A stretch of DNA of 37,444 nucleotides, from positions 1 through 37,444 of the forward strand of contig JADKJI010000041.1 of NCBI GenBank assembly GCA_016721085.1. Reading direction: 5' to 3'. Position 1 is the first letter of the stretch. The number at the start of each line of letters is the position of its first letter. Origin of the DNA: Chitinophagaceae bacterium. Lineage in GTDB: Bacteria > Bacteroidota > Bacteroidia > Chitinophagales > Chitinophagaceae. The notes below the pieces were generated by a model that saw only the letters and a list, made by a program, of their open reading frames with translations, made no database searches and was not told the DNA's origin. Of the stretch, positions 17,554 through 26,196 are shown piece after piece. Position numbers and translations under genes: made by a program.

Positions 17554-18495
17554 TTAAGACCTGGAATTATTCTTATGACTTTGCACGAGTGTAGCAGTTT
17601 CCTCAGCTATCCCAACTGTAACCACTGATCCGCTATTGAACTTTAGAAAATCGGACTCAATTCCATCGCTGAATATTACTCCTCCTGCAGGCATATACGA
17701 TTCAATAGTCAATAACCTGGATTCATTAATAATCCCAGAAGAGATACTGGTTTGAGAACGAATACTTTGAAATGGTTCCCTTACAGCAAAAAGCAATTCA
17801 TTTTCTTTAAGCTTTGGGCGTTTAGGTTTAAGATTTTTTTCAAACATACCTGCTACACCATAGGCCATATTGAAAATTGAACTTAACCAACCTGTTGACC
17901 CAGATGGCGTCGATACAATAAGTCCACTTGAAGAGTGCTCTTCCGTTTTATTATTAAATGATATCTTATATCGAGCTGATACGTGAGAAGCTGCACCAAT
18001 AAACAAGTCATTAAATGCCAATAACCGTTGACCATCATTCAATTTGGCTTCAGCAAATCTAACTGTTTTTGAGTCAAATTTACTTCCTGCAACTTGTTCA
18101 ACTGCTACGATGAAATCTGTTGAGTCAAAAGGAAGCAATACTCCATCATATCGCTTTTTATCGGGATTGATTGCAATAATTGGTATCCCTTTTGAATATT
18201 TGGCAGTATTGGCAACTAAACCGTCTTGGCCAATAACTACAATTACATTTTTGTCCGAAAAGATATAAGAGGGTATGAATGAACGATCAATTGTCTTGTG
18301 TTTGATTACTGCTGAAAGCTGTGCCTGAACAGAATTTAAAGATTGATAAAATATTTCATGCTCCAGTACATAATCATCAAAATCTCCTCCTAAACTTTCA
18401 ATATAAAATTTGGCCTGTGCTTTAGTATTGAATCGTTCAATTAGCGATTCAAGCCTTGTTTTGTTCCTGACTATAATGGCATATTCTACACTCAT
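17554..18495 (-). CDS. Divergent NAD kinase-like protein
   Basis: 313 residues, cytoplasmic. The NAD kinase/diacylglycerol-kinase-like fold is shown by 'VIVVIGQDGLVANTAKY' (position of GGDGT, here GQDGL), 'LLAFNDLFIG' (position of the NE/ND-x2-hydrophobic motif) and 'GLIVSTPSGSTGWLSSIF' (position of TPTGSTAY). Thus the nucleotide-binding and substrate motifs are recognisable, but two are altered. The N-terminal 90 residues differ from housekeeping NAD kinases. It overlaps the SPFH gene by four bases (ATGA), so the two are translationally coupled. It may be an NAD(P)-metabolising partner of the membrane-scaffold protein rather than the cell's main NAD kinase. Confidence 0.78.
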   Translation of the reverse strand: MSVEYAIIVRNKTRLESLIERFNTKAQAKFYIESLGGDFDDYVLEHEIFYQSLNSVQAQLSAVIKHKTIDRSFIPSYIFSDKNVIVVIGQDGLVANTAKYSKGIPIIAINPDKKRYDGVLLPFDSTDFIVAVEQVAGSKFDSKTVRFAEAKLNDGQRLLAFNDLFIGAASHVSARYKISFNNKTEEHSSSGLIVSTPSGSTGWLSSIFNMAYGVAGMFEKNLKPKRPKLKENELLFAVREPFQSIRSQTSISSGIINESRLLTIESYMPAGGVIFSDGIESDFLKFNSGSVVTVGIAEETATLVQSHKNNSRS

Positions 18496-19514
18496 TTCCT
18501 TGAATCAGCTTTGTTATTGAGGATAGAGTCTAAAAGCTCAGGGCTTATATTAAGATTGCCAATCTTATCAGCGTTTTCTGCAAGTTGCCTGAATGCCAAT
18601 GAAATATTGAATTTTGGATCAGGATTATTATTAAGTGCCGTTAATGTTTTCCAATCAATATCCTTGTAAGGCTTCAATGTTGTTTCTATAACATACCCTT
18701 GTGTTTCAGCTTCAGCCCTTTCATTTTTTGTTTTTTGTTCTATCAAGAGTTTACGCTGGTTTTCTATTGAAATATCTGCTTCAACCTTCATCTCTCTCAA
18801 TTTCCTTTCATTATCTGCATTCTGGATTTTTGTTTCCATTTGTTTTTCAGCAATCTGCTTTTGCTTTTCTTCCACTGCAATTTCTGTATTCAATTCAGAT
18901 TCCTTGATCTTACGTTCCTGCTCAACAGCAAAATTCCGGCGTTCGTATACTGCCTGGTCAGCCTCTTGCTGAAGTTTCTCCCTGGTTTCTGTTTCGAGGG
19001 CTCTGGCCATTTCAGGACTGGCCTGAATAGCCAGGATATTTGCGCCTAAAATTTCAATTCCAAGCATCCCAATAGCTTCTGATGATTTCAGTCCTTCAAG
19101 GATTTTACCTTCTATTGATTTTGCCGAGCGTATAGAATCCTTAAGCTTTATACCATGTATAAAGGAAGAAGTGGCTGTTTGTGCTTCATTGATGATTCTC
19201 TGATTCAGCTTTTCAATATCATTCTTCTTGTAAAGTCGGTTACCATCAACTGTAAAATCCAGTACATCTGCCAGTGTTTTAGGGTTACTGATCTTATAAC
19301 TTATTTGGCCTTGAATAGTAACCGTCTGATAATCGTTAGTCGACTCACTAAAAATGAAGGGCAAGTCATTACTTCCCATCGGAATCGCTACAATCGAACT
19401 GTTAGGGGCGAAATAGAAAAAAGAAAGGCCCCGTCCTTCTTTTTTAATGGTTCCGTTCTTAAAATGGAGCACGTAGGTCATTGAATCAAACTGGATGTGT
19501 TGAATACCGAACAT
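18492..19514 (-). CDS. SPFH/Band 7 domain protein
   Basis: 340 residues. The SPFH core occupies about residues 25-190: 'YQTVTIQGQISYKISNPKTL', 'DIEKLNQRIINEAQTATSSF', 'LGIEILGANILAIQASPEMA'. It is followed by a long charged coiled coil (about 190-285, rich in E, K and Q) and a short globular tail. There is no clear N-terminal membrane segment, so unlike stomatin-type members it may be cytoplasmic or peripherally attached. Family members form ring or cage assemblies at membranes. It is first in a two-gene unit, with the divergent NAD kinase overlapping its stop by four bases. Repeat copy E lies about 107 bp upstream. Confidence 0.82.
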   Translation of the reverse strand: MFGIQHIQFDSMTYVLHFKNGTIKKEGRGLSFFYFAPNSSIVAIPMGSNDLPFIFSESTNDYQTVTIQGQISYKISNPKTLADVLDFTVDGNRLYKKNDIEKLNQRIINEAQTATSSFIHGIKLKDSIRSAKSIEGKILEGLKSSEAIGMLGIEILGANILAIQASPEMARALETETREKLQQEADQAVYERRNFAVEQERKIKESELNTEIAVEEKQKQIAEKQMETKIQNADNERKLREMKVEADISIENQRKLLIEQKTKNERAEAETQGYVIETTLKPYKDIDWKTLTALNNNPDPKFNISLAFRQLAENADKIGNLNISPELLDSILNNKADSRK

Positions 19515-19620
19515 ATAAGCAGGGTTTAAGTGTTAGTTTGGTTAAAAATAAACGAATATCCATTATAACCGTCAAGCTATAACCGTATTTTGATAAAGTT
19601 ACAAAATTGGAGGGAAAAGT

Positions 19621-19664
19621 AGTGGATGTCCCGGGAGATGACATCTTGTGTAAGGCACAACCTC
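19621..19664 (+). repeat. Degenerate palindromic repeat, copy E
   Basis: The stretch holds GGATGTCCCGGGAGATGACA and TCTTG, followed by GGCACAACCTC (19654-19664), a partial match to the unit and core of the family. No long stem is left. It ends directly before the retropepsin-like gene's stop at 19667. Plus orientation. Confidence 0.5.
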
Positions 19665-19666
19665 AA

Positions 19667-20569
19667 TCACATCTTCCTATACCCTGCACTCATAAGAGAG
19701 TTAGGCTTAAGATAAATGAACTCCCTCTTTGCATCTATTATAATATTGAATCGTTTAAGTATGTCACCCCCCAGCACACTTATCTTTTGTCTCCCTAAAG
19801 CCCCTTCAAAAAAACCTGCAGGTACTTCTGAAAGATGTAACCCTTCAATAGAAAAACCGGGGAGGATAACTTGTTTTGAAATCAATACATTTCCATAAGA
19901 ATCGCTCAATTTCTTCTCCCCAATCACTATTAATGATTCATTAATCCTGGATTCTTTTGCAAACTGATCATCGAAGAGTAAGGCACCCGCATAACCTGAA
20001 TGCAATAGAAATTTATTTGTAAATACACCCGCATTGGTTTTACAAGCTGCTTCAATAAATAATTCATCATCTTCCTCGAATAGCTTTATTTTTTGGTACT
20101 TCTTCATCTTTCGGGGCTTGGCATTATATATAACCATCACCGATTTATCAAAATCTATTTCAATCACTTTCCCCTTAAAGAGGTCAATTCCAAATTTCCC
20201 ATCAGTAAACTGTCCCGAGTTCACATTCTCCCAAATAGGTATTTCTTTCCAGATCATATCTCCAATCTGTAATGTATTGCTCTTGCTAAGCCGGGAAGAG
20301 TTTGATTGTCCTCCCCAGCTTTTGATACTATCCGTATTATCAGTAAAATGAATGGATTTCAATTTCTTTACTGCATCCTCAGTAAGCGTAACAGCGTTTG
20401 CAGCAGTATGGAACATTAATTGAACAGTATCCGTATTATTAAGGATGGCCTTAATAGATAGATTATTATAGTCGGTAAGTTTAAATGGAATTGTCAACTT
20501 AGTTTGGGCAATAGTCACCTGAAAACAAAAAAAGACGACTAATACTGGAAGTTTTTTAATTGCAGACAT
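19667..20569 (-). CDS. Retropepsin-fold protein with both catalytic Asp replaced by His
   Basis: 300 residues; signal peptide MSAIKKLPVLVVFFCFQVTIAQ, exported. It has the two-lobe retropepsin-like pattern of Bacteroidota aspartyl-protease-family proteins: first flap 'QLMFHTAANAVTL', then 'GKFGIDLFKGKVIEIDF', second 'KFLLHSGYAGALLFDD', and C-terminal 'SVLGGDILKRFNIIIDAKRE'. In active members the first and second motifs are DTGA and D(S/T)G; here they are H54-T-A and H190-S-G. Both catalytic Asp are lost in the same way, so this is probably a pseudo-protease (binding protein) or uses another chemistry. The rest of the fold is intact and full length. It is divergent from the LytTR gene at 20828. 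Confidence 0.78.
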   Translation of the reverse strand: MSAIKKLPVLVVFFCFQVTIAQTKLTIPFKLTDYNNLSIKAILNNTDTVQLMFHTAANAVTLTEDAVKKLKSIHFTDNTDSIKSWGGQSNSSRLSKSNTLQIGDMIWKEIPIWENVNSGQFTDGKFGIDLFKGKVIEIDFDKSVMVIYNAKPRKMKKYQKIKLFEEDDELFIEAACKTNAGVFTNKFLLHSGYAGALLFDDQFAKESRINESLIVIGEKKLSDSYGNVLISKQVILPGFSIEGLHLSEVPAGFFEGALGRQKISVLGGDILKRFNIIIDAKREFIYLKPNSLMSAGYRKM

Positions 20570-20755
20570 ACGAACACTTTTGTATCATGAAGATATATAC
20601 TTACCTCTCATACTACCAACAAAATAAAAATATAGACTTTCCAATATAAATAGTTGGACAGAAATCTCTTTTGCCTACCCGAAATCACTTTAACGTATTC
20701 TAATGATTTACGGTACATAATCACAGCTAATAATCAGTAGCTTGCCAACTCTTCA

Positions 20756-20785
20756 TTTGTGTCCAAATTATTTATTCTAATTTTA
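20756..20785 (+). promoter_or_regulatory. Candidate promoter of the LytTR gene at 20828
   Basis: TTTG at 20756-20759, an 18-base spacer and TAATTTTA at 20778-20785 resemble the Bacteroidota pair TTTG / TAnnTTTG (seven of eight at the -7). It lies 43 bases before the ATG in the divergent region. Confidence 0.35.
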
Positions 20786-20827
20786 TACTGAATTTAGTGA
20801 TACGACTATTTTTCACAACTTAGTAAA

Positions 20828-21655
20828 ATGGAAAACAATACAATAGAAATCAAATACCAGGATAAGATCCTTTGGTTCATATTGTATCCATTCATGTCCA
20901 TCGCCTTTGTTTATATCGGTAGCGACAACTTCCTAAACAGATTTACAAAAGAGCCATACTTTTTACTGGATATACTGCTATCATTCTTTCTAGTTTTCCT
21001 GAGTGGCTGGCTTATCCTAAAAATTACAAAATGGCTTGATAAAAAATATGATTGGCGTTTTGGTCTCAGAAAGAGAAATCTTCAACAGTTGCTTTGGGCA
21101 GGACTATTACCATTAGTATGCAGTATGATGCTCGAAGTGGCTTATCTGTACATCGTAAAACTTCCAATAAGCAAATCATCTATTTTGAATTTGGAATTAC
21201 CCCTTGCTATCTTGTTTTTGGGACTGGCTAATACCTTTTATGTTGTTCAGTACTACCTAAAATATAAGGAATTAGAAATATCGGATAGCACAAGCAACTC
21301 GTTACAAAGCAACCAAATGCTTGTTGAGCAGATTACAGTTCAGAGCGGGTCTACTGAAAGAAAACTGGAATTGGAAGACTGCGCCTATATTAAAAGTGCC
21401 CAAAAGATACTTTGGGTTGTCACTTTTACTGGGGACCAATTCAGGATTTCAGGTACCCTCGACGAATGGGAAAACAAACTTGGCCATTCCTTTTACCGAA
21501 TAAACCGCCAATACATAACCTCCAGGAACGCTATAAAAGCTTTTGAGCAAACAGAAACACGGAAATTAAAATTAGAATTCTTTGCTTCCCAGCCCGATGA
21601 GGTGTTCGTTTCAAAGCAAAATGCTGCCAGCTTCAGGAAATGGTGGAACCAATGA
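20828..21655 (+). CDS. Membrane-bound LytTR transcriptional regulator
   Basis: 275 residues. Four membrane segments (about residues 15-35, 45-65, 88-110, 125-145; for example 'FFLVFLSGWLILKI', 'LLPLVCSMMLEVAYLYIV') are followed by a LytTR DNA-binding domain from about 170: 'LELEDCAYIKSAQKILWVVT', 'FYRINRQYITSRNAIKAF', 'DEVFVSKQNAASFRKW'. No receiver domain. It is not closely similar to the LytTR protein at 15698-16540 in its membrane half. It precedes an outer-membrane protein and a serine hydrolase gene on the same strand, which are plausible targets. Confidence 0.85.
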   Translation: MENNTIEIKYQDKILWFILYPFMSIAFVYIGSDNFLNRFTKEPYFLLDILLSFFLVFLSGWLILKITKWLDKKYDWRFGLRKRNLQQLLWAGLLPLVCSMMLEVAYLYIVKLPISKSSILNLELPLAILFLGLANTFYVVQYYLKYKELEISDSTSNSLQSNQMLVEQITVQSGSTERKLELEDCAYIKSAQKILWVVTFTGDQFRISGTLDEWENKLGHSFYRINRQYITSRNAIKAFEQTETRKLKLEFFASQPDEVFVSKQNAASFRKWWNQ

Positions 21656-21762
21656 TTCCCGTTTCAGTCTAAAACTTGCCCGTTTCGGTTTTTTCGATCT
21701 CAACTATCTGAATTACAGCATAGTCCTTGAATACTTTTGACCTGAATTCAAAAGTGTTTTTC

Positions 21763-21906
21763 ATGAAAATAACCTTATCCTTTTCCACTACACAAGCCAC
21801 TGATGTCGGATTTCGTGAGTGTCATATTATTCCAGATAATAATATGGTTGGACCTACCCTATCCACAACTCAGGTTGTGGCCACATTTATCTATCCAAAA
21901 AATTAA
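21763..21906 (+). CDS. Possible small protein (47 residues)
   Basis: ATG at 21763 to TAA at 21904-21906, ending six bases before the next gene's ATG. The product starts MKITLSFSTTQATDVGF and has no signal peptide or known motif. The region between the LytTR and outer-membrane genes is otherwise empty. The tight spacing to the next gene supports it, but an ORF of this size can occur by chance. Confidence 0.3.
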   Translation: MKITLSFSTTQATDVGFRECHIIPDNNMVGPTLSTTQVVATFIYPKN

Positions 21907-21912
21907 TCAAAA

Positions 21913-22518
21913 ATGAAATCTTATCTAAAAAAGAGCCTGGTTGCAGGTTGTCTGTTTGCCTTAATGTTATTAGGCAACGAATCATTCTCTCAAAAAAATT
22001 CTATGCCGGTTTCTGTCTCCATTTTTAATGAAGCCACTGCCATTCCTTTTACAAAATTCACAACCCGACCTTTCCATCCTGGAATTCAAGTTGGCTCCGG
22101 ATTTGCCTATAACCAGCACCGGAATCATCAATGGTTACAAACAATCAATCTGATCTATTACTTCCATAGTGATTTAAACCATGGTATCGGTATCTATACC
22201 GAATTCGGCTATCAGTATATGTTTAAAAACGGCATTTCCTTTTCCCCGCTTTTAGGAGTAGGGTACATGCGCACTTATTCTGTAAACGAGGAATTTGCTT
22301 TAGATAATGGTCAGTATGTAAAAAGAAAAGACAAGGGTAATGGAAGATTGATGCCATCGCTTTCATTAGAAGCTGGTTACTATCCAAAAAAGAACTTTAA
22401 CGGCACTAAATTCTTCCTTAAATATCAGGCATGGGCTGAATACCCTTACTCACCAGGTTTCATTCCAGTAATGACTCATATTAACCTGCATGCTGGCGTA
22501 CAATTCAATAAACACTAA
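21913..22518 (+). CDS. Outer-membrane beta-barrel-like protein
   Basis: 201 residues; signal peptide MKSYLKKSLVAGCLFALMLLG. The mature part is rich in alternating strands with aromatic ends ('GIQVGSGFAYNQ', 'WLQTINLIYYFH', 'GIYTEFGYQYMFKNG', 'SLSLEAGYYPKKNF', 'THINLHAGVQF') and ends with a hydrophobic/aromatic C-terminal strand ('LHAGVQFNKH'). About eight strands can be counted, the size of a small OmpW/OmpA-like barrel. Twenty bases separate it from the serine hydrolase gene downstream, so they may be one transcript. Function unknown; assignment is by pattern only. Confidence 0.68.
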   Translation: MKSYLKKSLVAGCLFALMLLGNESFSQKNSMPVSVSIFNEATAIPFTKFTTRPFHPGIQVGSGFAYNQHRNHQWLQTINLIYYFHSDLNHGIGIYTEFGYQYMFKNGISFSPLLGVGYMRTYSVNEEFALDNGQYVKRKDKGNGRLMPSLSLEAGYYPKKNFNGTKFFLKYQAWAEYPYSPGFIPVMTHINLHAGVQFNKH

Positions 22519-22537
22519 TTAAAATAATTCTAATACA

Positions 22538-23716
22538 ATGAAGTTTTTATTATCCCTATCATTTCTACTGATGATACTATCTTGTAAAAAGTCTCTTGAC
22601 CTTCAACCAACTTTTTACGACTGTAGTCCTGTTCCTGCCGATAGTAGTAGCAGGAATCCAAACAACTCAAAATATCAGGCATTATTAAACGACATGACTT
22701 CCAAAGGCGTTGTTGGTATAATGATGTCTGTTCATGATTCCAAACATGGTATGTGGGTTGGATCAAGCGGAATGGCAGATTTACATAACAATATAGCTAT
22801 GAAGTCTTGTAATATTACAAGGGCAGGATCGATTATTAAAATGTATGTAGCTGTAACCCTTCTGAAATTACAGGAAGAAGGAAAACTGGATTTAGATGAT
22901 AAGGTGACAGATCATCTTAATGATGAAATCTTGAGTAAAATAAAAAATACTGATAAGTCAACAATCAGACAATTACTGCAACATTCAAGTGGTATCTACA
23001 ATTATATACTAAATCCGCAATTCCAGACTGCTTCGCTTAATAATCTGATAAAAGAATGGCAGGCCCCAGACCTTTTATTCTATGCGAAAAATATGGAGCC
23101 CTATTTTCAACCGGGTGAAGATGTTCATTACTCTAATACCGGATATATAATTTTAGGTATGCTTATAGAAAAAATAGAAAACAAGCCCTTGTACCAGGTT
23201 CTGGATGAAAAAATCTTTACCCCACTACATCAGTCAAAATCTTTCTTTGCTGCAAAAGATAAAATACCCAATGGAATTGTTAGAGGATATGTAGATTTCT
23301 ACAGTACTCTTGAAGTAACAGAGAGTACCTATTATAGTGGTTGGGATTATTATACTGCAGATGGAGGGTTGATATCAAACCCATATGACATGAGTGTTTT
23401 TATCAGGACATTGATGGCAGGTAGAATAATCAATACAGCATCCTTACAGGAGATGCTACAATGGAAAAGACCCCGTGAACAAGATGAGACACTCTTTGAA
23501 ACGGAATACGGACTTGGAATATTTAGGATTCTCACATCGAAAGGTGTTGCATACATACATAGCGGTGATGCTATCGGCTATTACAATACAATGTTGTACT
23601 TCCCTTCCGATGGAACAACCATCATTTATTCAGTAAATAGTAATTATGGTAAAATCGATCAACTCATTTCTTCCAAAGAGGCAATGGAAAAAATAATAAC
23701 TACTATAAAAGAATAG
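22538..23716 (+). CDS. Class C beta-lactamase-type serine hydrolase, lipoprotein
   Basis: 392 residues; lipoprotein signal MKFLLSLSFLLMILSC (Cys16). The beta-lactamase/DD-peptidase fold has S98-x-x-K101 in 'TRAGSIIKMYVAV', Y198-S-N in 'DVHYSNTGYIILG', and 'YIHSGDAIGYYNTMLYF' as the third motif (HSG, equivalent to KTG). Other usual blocks are 'LDLDDKVTDHL' and 'TIRQLLQHSSGI'. Length is normal. Probably an envelope-facing esterase, amidase or D-peptidase; resistance to beta-lactams should not be assumed. Its C-terminus is eight bases from the stop of the convergent erythromycin-esterase homologue. Confidence 0.87.
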   Translation: MKFLLSLSFLLMILSCKKSLDLQPTFYDCSPVPADSSSRNPNNSKYQALLNDMTSKGVVGIMMSVHDSKHGMWVGSSGMADLHNNIAMKSCNITRAGSIIKMYVAVTLLKLQEEGKLDLDDKVTDHLNDEILSKIKNTDKSTIRQLLQHSSGIYNYILNPQFQTASLNNLIKEWQAPDLLFYAKNMEPYFQPGEDVHYSNTGYIILGMLIEKIENKPLYQVLDEKIFTPLHQSKSFFAAKDKIPNGIVRGYVDFYSTLEVTESTYYSGWDYYTADGGLISNPYDMSVFIRTLMAGRIINTASLQEMLQWKRPREQDETLFETEYGLGIFRILTSKGVAYIHSGDAIGYYNTMLYFPSDGTTIIYSVNSNYGKIDQLISSKEAMEKIITTIKE

Positions 23717-23724
23717 CCTTAGAA

Positions 23725-25101
23725 CTATTTCTTAATAAACTCCAATGGCGTCATTTTCCTTATAAAATAAATACCATCAAAGAAGCTGGAAATATTTCCA
23801 GAAATATTCGGGTTACCGCCAATGATATTATGGAATAAGGTACTATCCGATATTTCTTTTGGCAATTGTTTCTTATCAAGGTTTAGGATGCCATTGGGTG
23901 TTTTTAATTTAGCCAGATATGCTTCAAGACTATGATCTGCGATAGTAATCTCACCTAAATAATTATTATTACCTGTACGGTCATAATTTACTGTTCCACT
24001 CAATGTTGTGAACCCTAAGCTGTAACACTTCTCACCAAAAAATTCTTTCAAATAAGTGCCCATGGTTTTATATCCTTTATTGTAAGTGAACCTGCTATTA
24101 AAAGCAAAACTAGTATCGACTAGTAAATTATGGAACTGAGCGAGATGGCGATTATACATCGTATGTTCTGATGCCGCCCAAATAATGATCTTTTCTCCCG
24201 GATATAAAGTTTCCTTTATCCAACGGATATTTTCCGCCATCATCTTATCTCTTCTGTTTAAAGAACCCATGGATGCACGGCTGGCCGCAAATCCATATAC
24301 GCTATCGGGTGGCTTGGGTTGTCCAAACATATGGTAATTTGATGGCGCATCCAACCACATGAAATTTATATTCTGTTTAAAATTGAATAAAGCCTGTTTA
24401 AGTATTTTATCCTGTTTTGTAAGTTTTGGATCGAGATCCATTTCCACCAATATATCGTCCATTACATTAAACAGAAGCAATTTATCTTTCTCCTTCCAGG
24501 TGGTTTGATATAGGTTGGAATACATCTTCTTGAATAATTCCAAATACTTTTGGTAGTAATCGTACTGAAGGATGATGCTATTCCTTTTTTGAAGGTAGGC
24601 GTGCACACTATCCCACAAAGCAACACGAGGTGCTGTCTGGTTATCAAATCCAATAACCTTTAAAGGTTTACTACCCGATTTTATAGTGGAGAGAATATAT
24701 GGATAAAGCGATTCAGTACTTTTTACTTTTCCCCAGAAAGGATATAATGTGTTACTTATTTCCGACGACTTGTTAATCCGGACAGCTTCATCATAAGCAT
24801 CTGCCAAAGAGTATAGGTCATATTCGAAGGCAAGCACAGTAAATCCCATTTGATCGTGCAGGAACTTAATCAATTTTGTTTTCGACTCGAAACTAGTGGC
24901 GAAAACATGATCTTCTTCTCCCAGAAGTACGATCTCCTTTCCTTTTAGCATTTGTTTTAATGGCTCGTATTCTTTTGAATTATCAACATACTGACTTGTT
25001 GTTGATATGGGAATTACATTTTTTTCAATCCAGGCTTGCGGGCTTTGGGAGTATGATTTACTAACCAGTATTAAAAGTAGAGAAAATAGGAAAGGTTTCA
25101 T
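23725..25101 (-). CDS. Erythromycin esterase family protein
   Basis: 458 residues; signal peptide MKPFLFSLLLILVSKSYSQ, exported. The family pattern is clear: 'IVLLGEEDHVFATSFESK' (position of the GE-x-x-H motif, E62/H65), 'FTVLAFEYDLYSLADAY', 'LKVIGFDNQ', 'RDKMMAENIRW' and 'IIWAASEHTMYNRH' (position of WAHNxH). True macrolide esterases are cytoplasmic, and most exported homologues in Bacteroidota have no known substrate, so macrolide resistance is not implied. It is convergent with the serine hydrolase gene (8 bp gap). Repeat copy F lies between its start and the divergent phosphodiester glycosidase gene. Confidence 0.85.
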   Translation of the reverse strand: MKPFLFSLLLILVSKSYSQSPQAWIEKNVIPISTTSQYVDNSKEYEPLKQMLKGKEIVLLGEEDHVFATSFESKTKLIKFLHDQMGFTVLAFEYDLYSLADAYDEAVRINKSSEISNTLYPFWGKVKSTESLYPYILSTIKSGSKPLKVIGFDNQTAPRVALWDSVHAYLQKRNSIILQYDYYQKYLELFKKMYSNLYQTTWKEKDKLLLFNVMDDILVEMDLDPKLTKQDKILKQALFNFKQNINFMWLDAPSNYHMFGQPKPPDSVYGFAASRASMGSLNRRDKMMAENIRWIKETLYPGEKIIIWAASEHTMYNRHLAQFHNLLVDTSFAFNSRFTYNKGYKTMGTYLKEFFGEKCYSLGFTTLSGTVNYDRTGNNNYLGEITIADHSLEAYLAKLKTPNGILNLDKKQLPKEISDSTLFHNIIGGNPNISGNISSFFDGIYFIRKMTPLEFIKK

Positions 25102-25199
25102 TTGTTAGCAGTTATTAGTGAGGCAGATCTAGTCTTAATTTAAGGATTTTAAACGGGTCGGGATTCGATAAATTATTTGCAGAGGGATAAGATATTGTT

Positions 25200-25320
25200 A
25201 AGATGACTTCTCCCTGGGTTGACTTCCTGGAGGTTGACATCTCCCGAGATGTCATCCTCCGATATTTCCACCCCTCTACAACCGCTTTTTCCTTTTGAAT
25301 TCATGAGGAAAACAACATTC
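25200..25320 (+). repeat. Palindromic repeat, copy F (diverged)
   Basis: Units AGATGACTTCTCCC, GGGTTGACTTCC and GAGGTTGACATCTC (25230-25243) pairing with GAGATGTCATCCTC (25246-25259, one mismatch) are followed by a changed core: CTCTACAACCGCTTTTTCC and CATGAGGAAAACAACATTC. No right hairpin is left. Plus orientation, in a divergent intergenic region. Confidence 0.8.
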
Positions 25321-25383
25321 TATACAACTCCTACCCCCTAAACAATCTACCTTTAATGCATAAAACAGAATCAAACCCATCAA

Positions 25384-26100
25384 ATGAAATTCTTACAGTT
25401 GCTATTTCTTGCTACTCTGGTCTTCACTAATCCCTGCTTTGCCCAAACTGATCTGGAAAGTAAATTCATCAAGTACATAGTTGATCCTAAGAAACAAGAC
25501 CTCCGGTTTTTTTATAAGGATGAGAAAAACCAAGCTTACAGATCTATCCAACAACTAAAGACCTCTCTGGAAAGGAAAGGAGAGAAACTGTTATTCGCCA
25601 TGAATGGGGGAATGTATATGGAAGGCAATATTCCATTGGGACTCTATATAGAAAAAGGAAAATCTATTCGTCCGCTCAATACCCGTTCTGCTACTGGAAA
25701 TTTCTATATGAAACCGAATGGTGTTTTTTATATCACTTCTGATGGCAAAGCTTTTATCACTACTACCCCAACCTATAAATACAGCAGCAGCATTCGATTT
25801 GCTACACAATCTGGTCCAATGTTACTAATAGATGGAATGATTCATCCTGACTTTAATGAAAAGTCTTCTAATATAAATATCCGCAACGGAGTAGGCATAC
25901 TTCCAAATGGGAATGTGTTATTCGTACTTTCAAAATCTTTTGTAACCTTTTATGAGATGGCCTCTTATTTCAAAACACTGGGTTGCAAAAATGCACTGTA
26001 TTTAGATGGGGCAGTTTCCAGAATGTACCTGCCAACGGCCAACTGGGCAGATACCGATGGCGATTTCGGAGTTATCATTGGAGAAGTTCAGAAGAAATAG
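25384..26100 (+). CDS. Phosphodiester glycosidase family protein (NAGPA-like)
   Basis: 238 residues; signal peptide MKFLQLLFLATLVFTNPCFA. Matches the PF09992 family of N-acetylglucosamine-1-phosphodiester alpha-N-acetylglucosaminidase-like proteins: 'LLFAMNGGMYMEGNIPLGLY', 'KPNGVFYI', 'FATQSGPMLLIDGMI', 'RNGVGILPNGNVLFVLS' and 'LGCKNALYLDGAVSRMYLP'. The conserved N-G-G, G-P and DG-x2-S positions are present. Exported, so likely acts on phosphodiester-linked sugars of envelope or external polymers; the natural substrate in bacteria is mostly unknown. Single gene with its own upstream region containing TACCTTTA near 25351. Confidence 0.83.
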   Translation: MKFLQLLFLATLVFTNPCFAQTDLESKFIKYIVDPKKQDLRFFYKDEKNQAYRSIQQLKTSLERKGEKLLFAMNGGMYMEGNIPLGLYIEKGKSIRPLNTRSATGNFYMKPNGVFYITSDGKAFITTTPTYKYSSSIRFATQSGPMLLIDGMIHPDFNEKSSNINIRNGVGILPNGNVLFVLSKSFVTFYEMASYFKTLGCKNALYLDGAVSRMYLPTANWADTDGDFGVIIGEVQKK

Positions 26101-26196
26101 CAATTAATAGTTACCTAAAGAATATGGATTTACTTCATTTTCTAATCTAATAACATAAATCTCGAGTTTATACTATATGAAAATGGATGTCTAGCC

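Noticed and set aside
22538..25101. Beta-lactam or macrolide resistance genes
   Set aside because: The serine hydrolase and erythromycin-esterase homologue are exported members of broad families; sequence alone does not support a resistance role.
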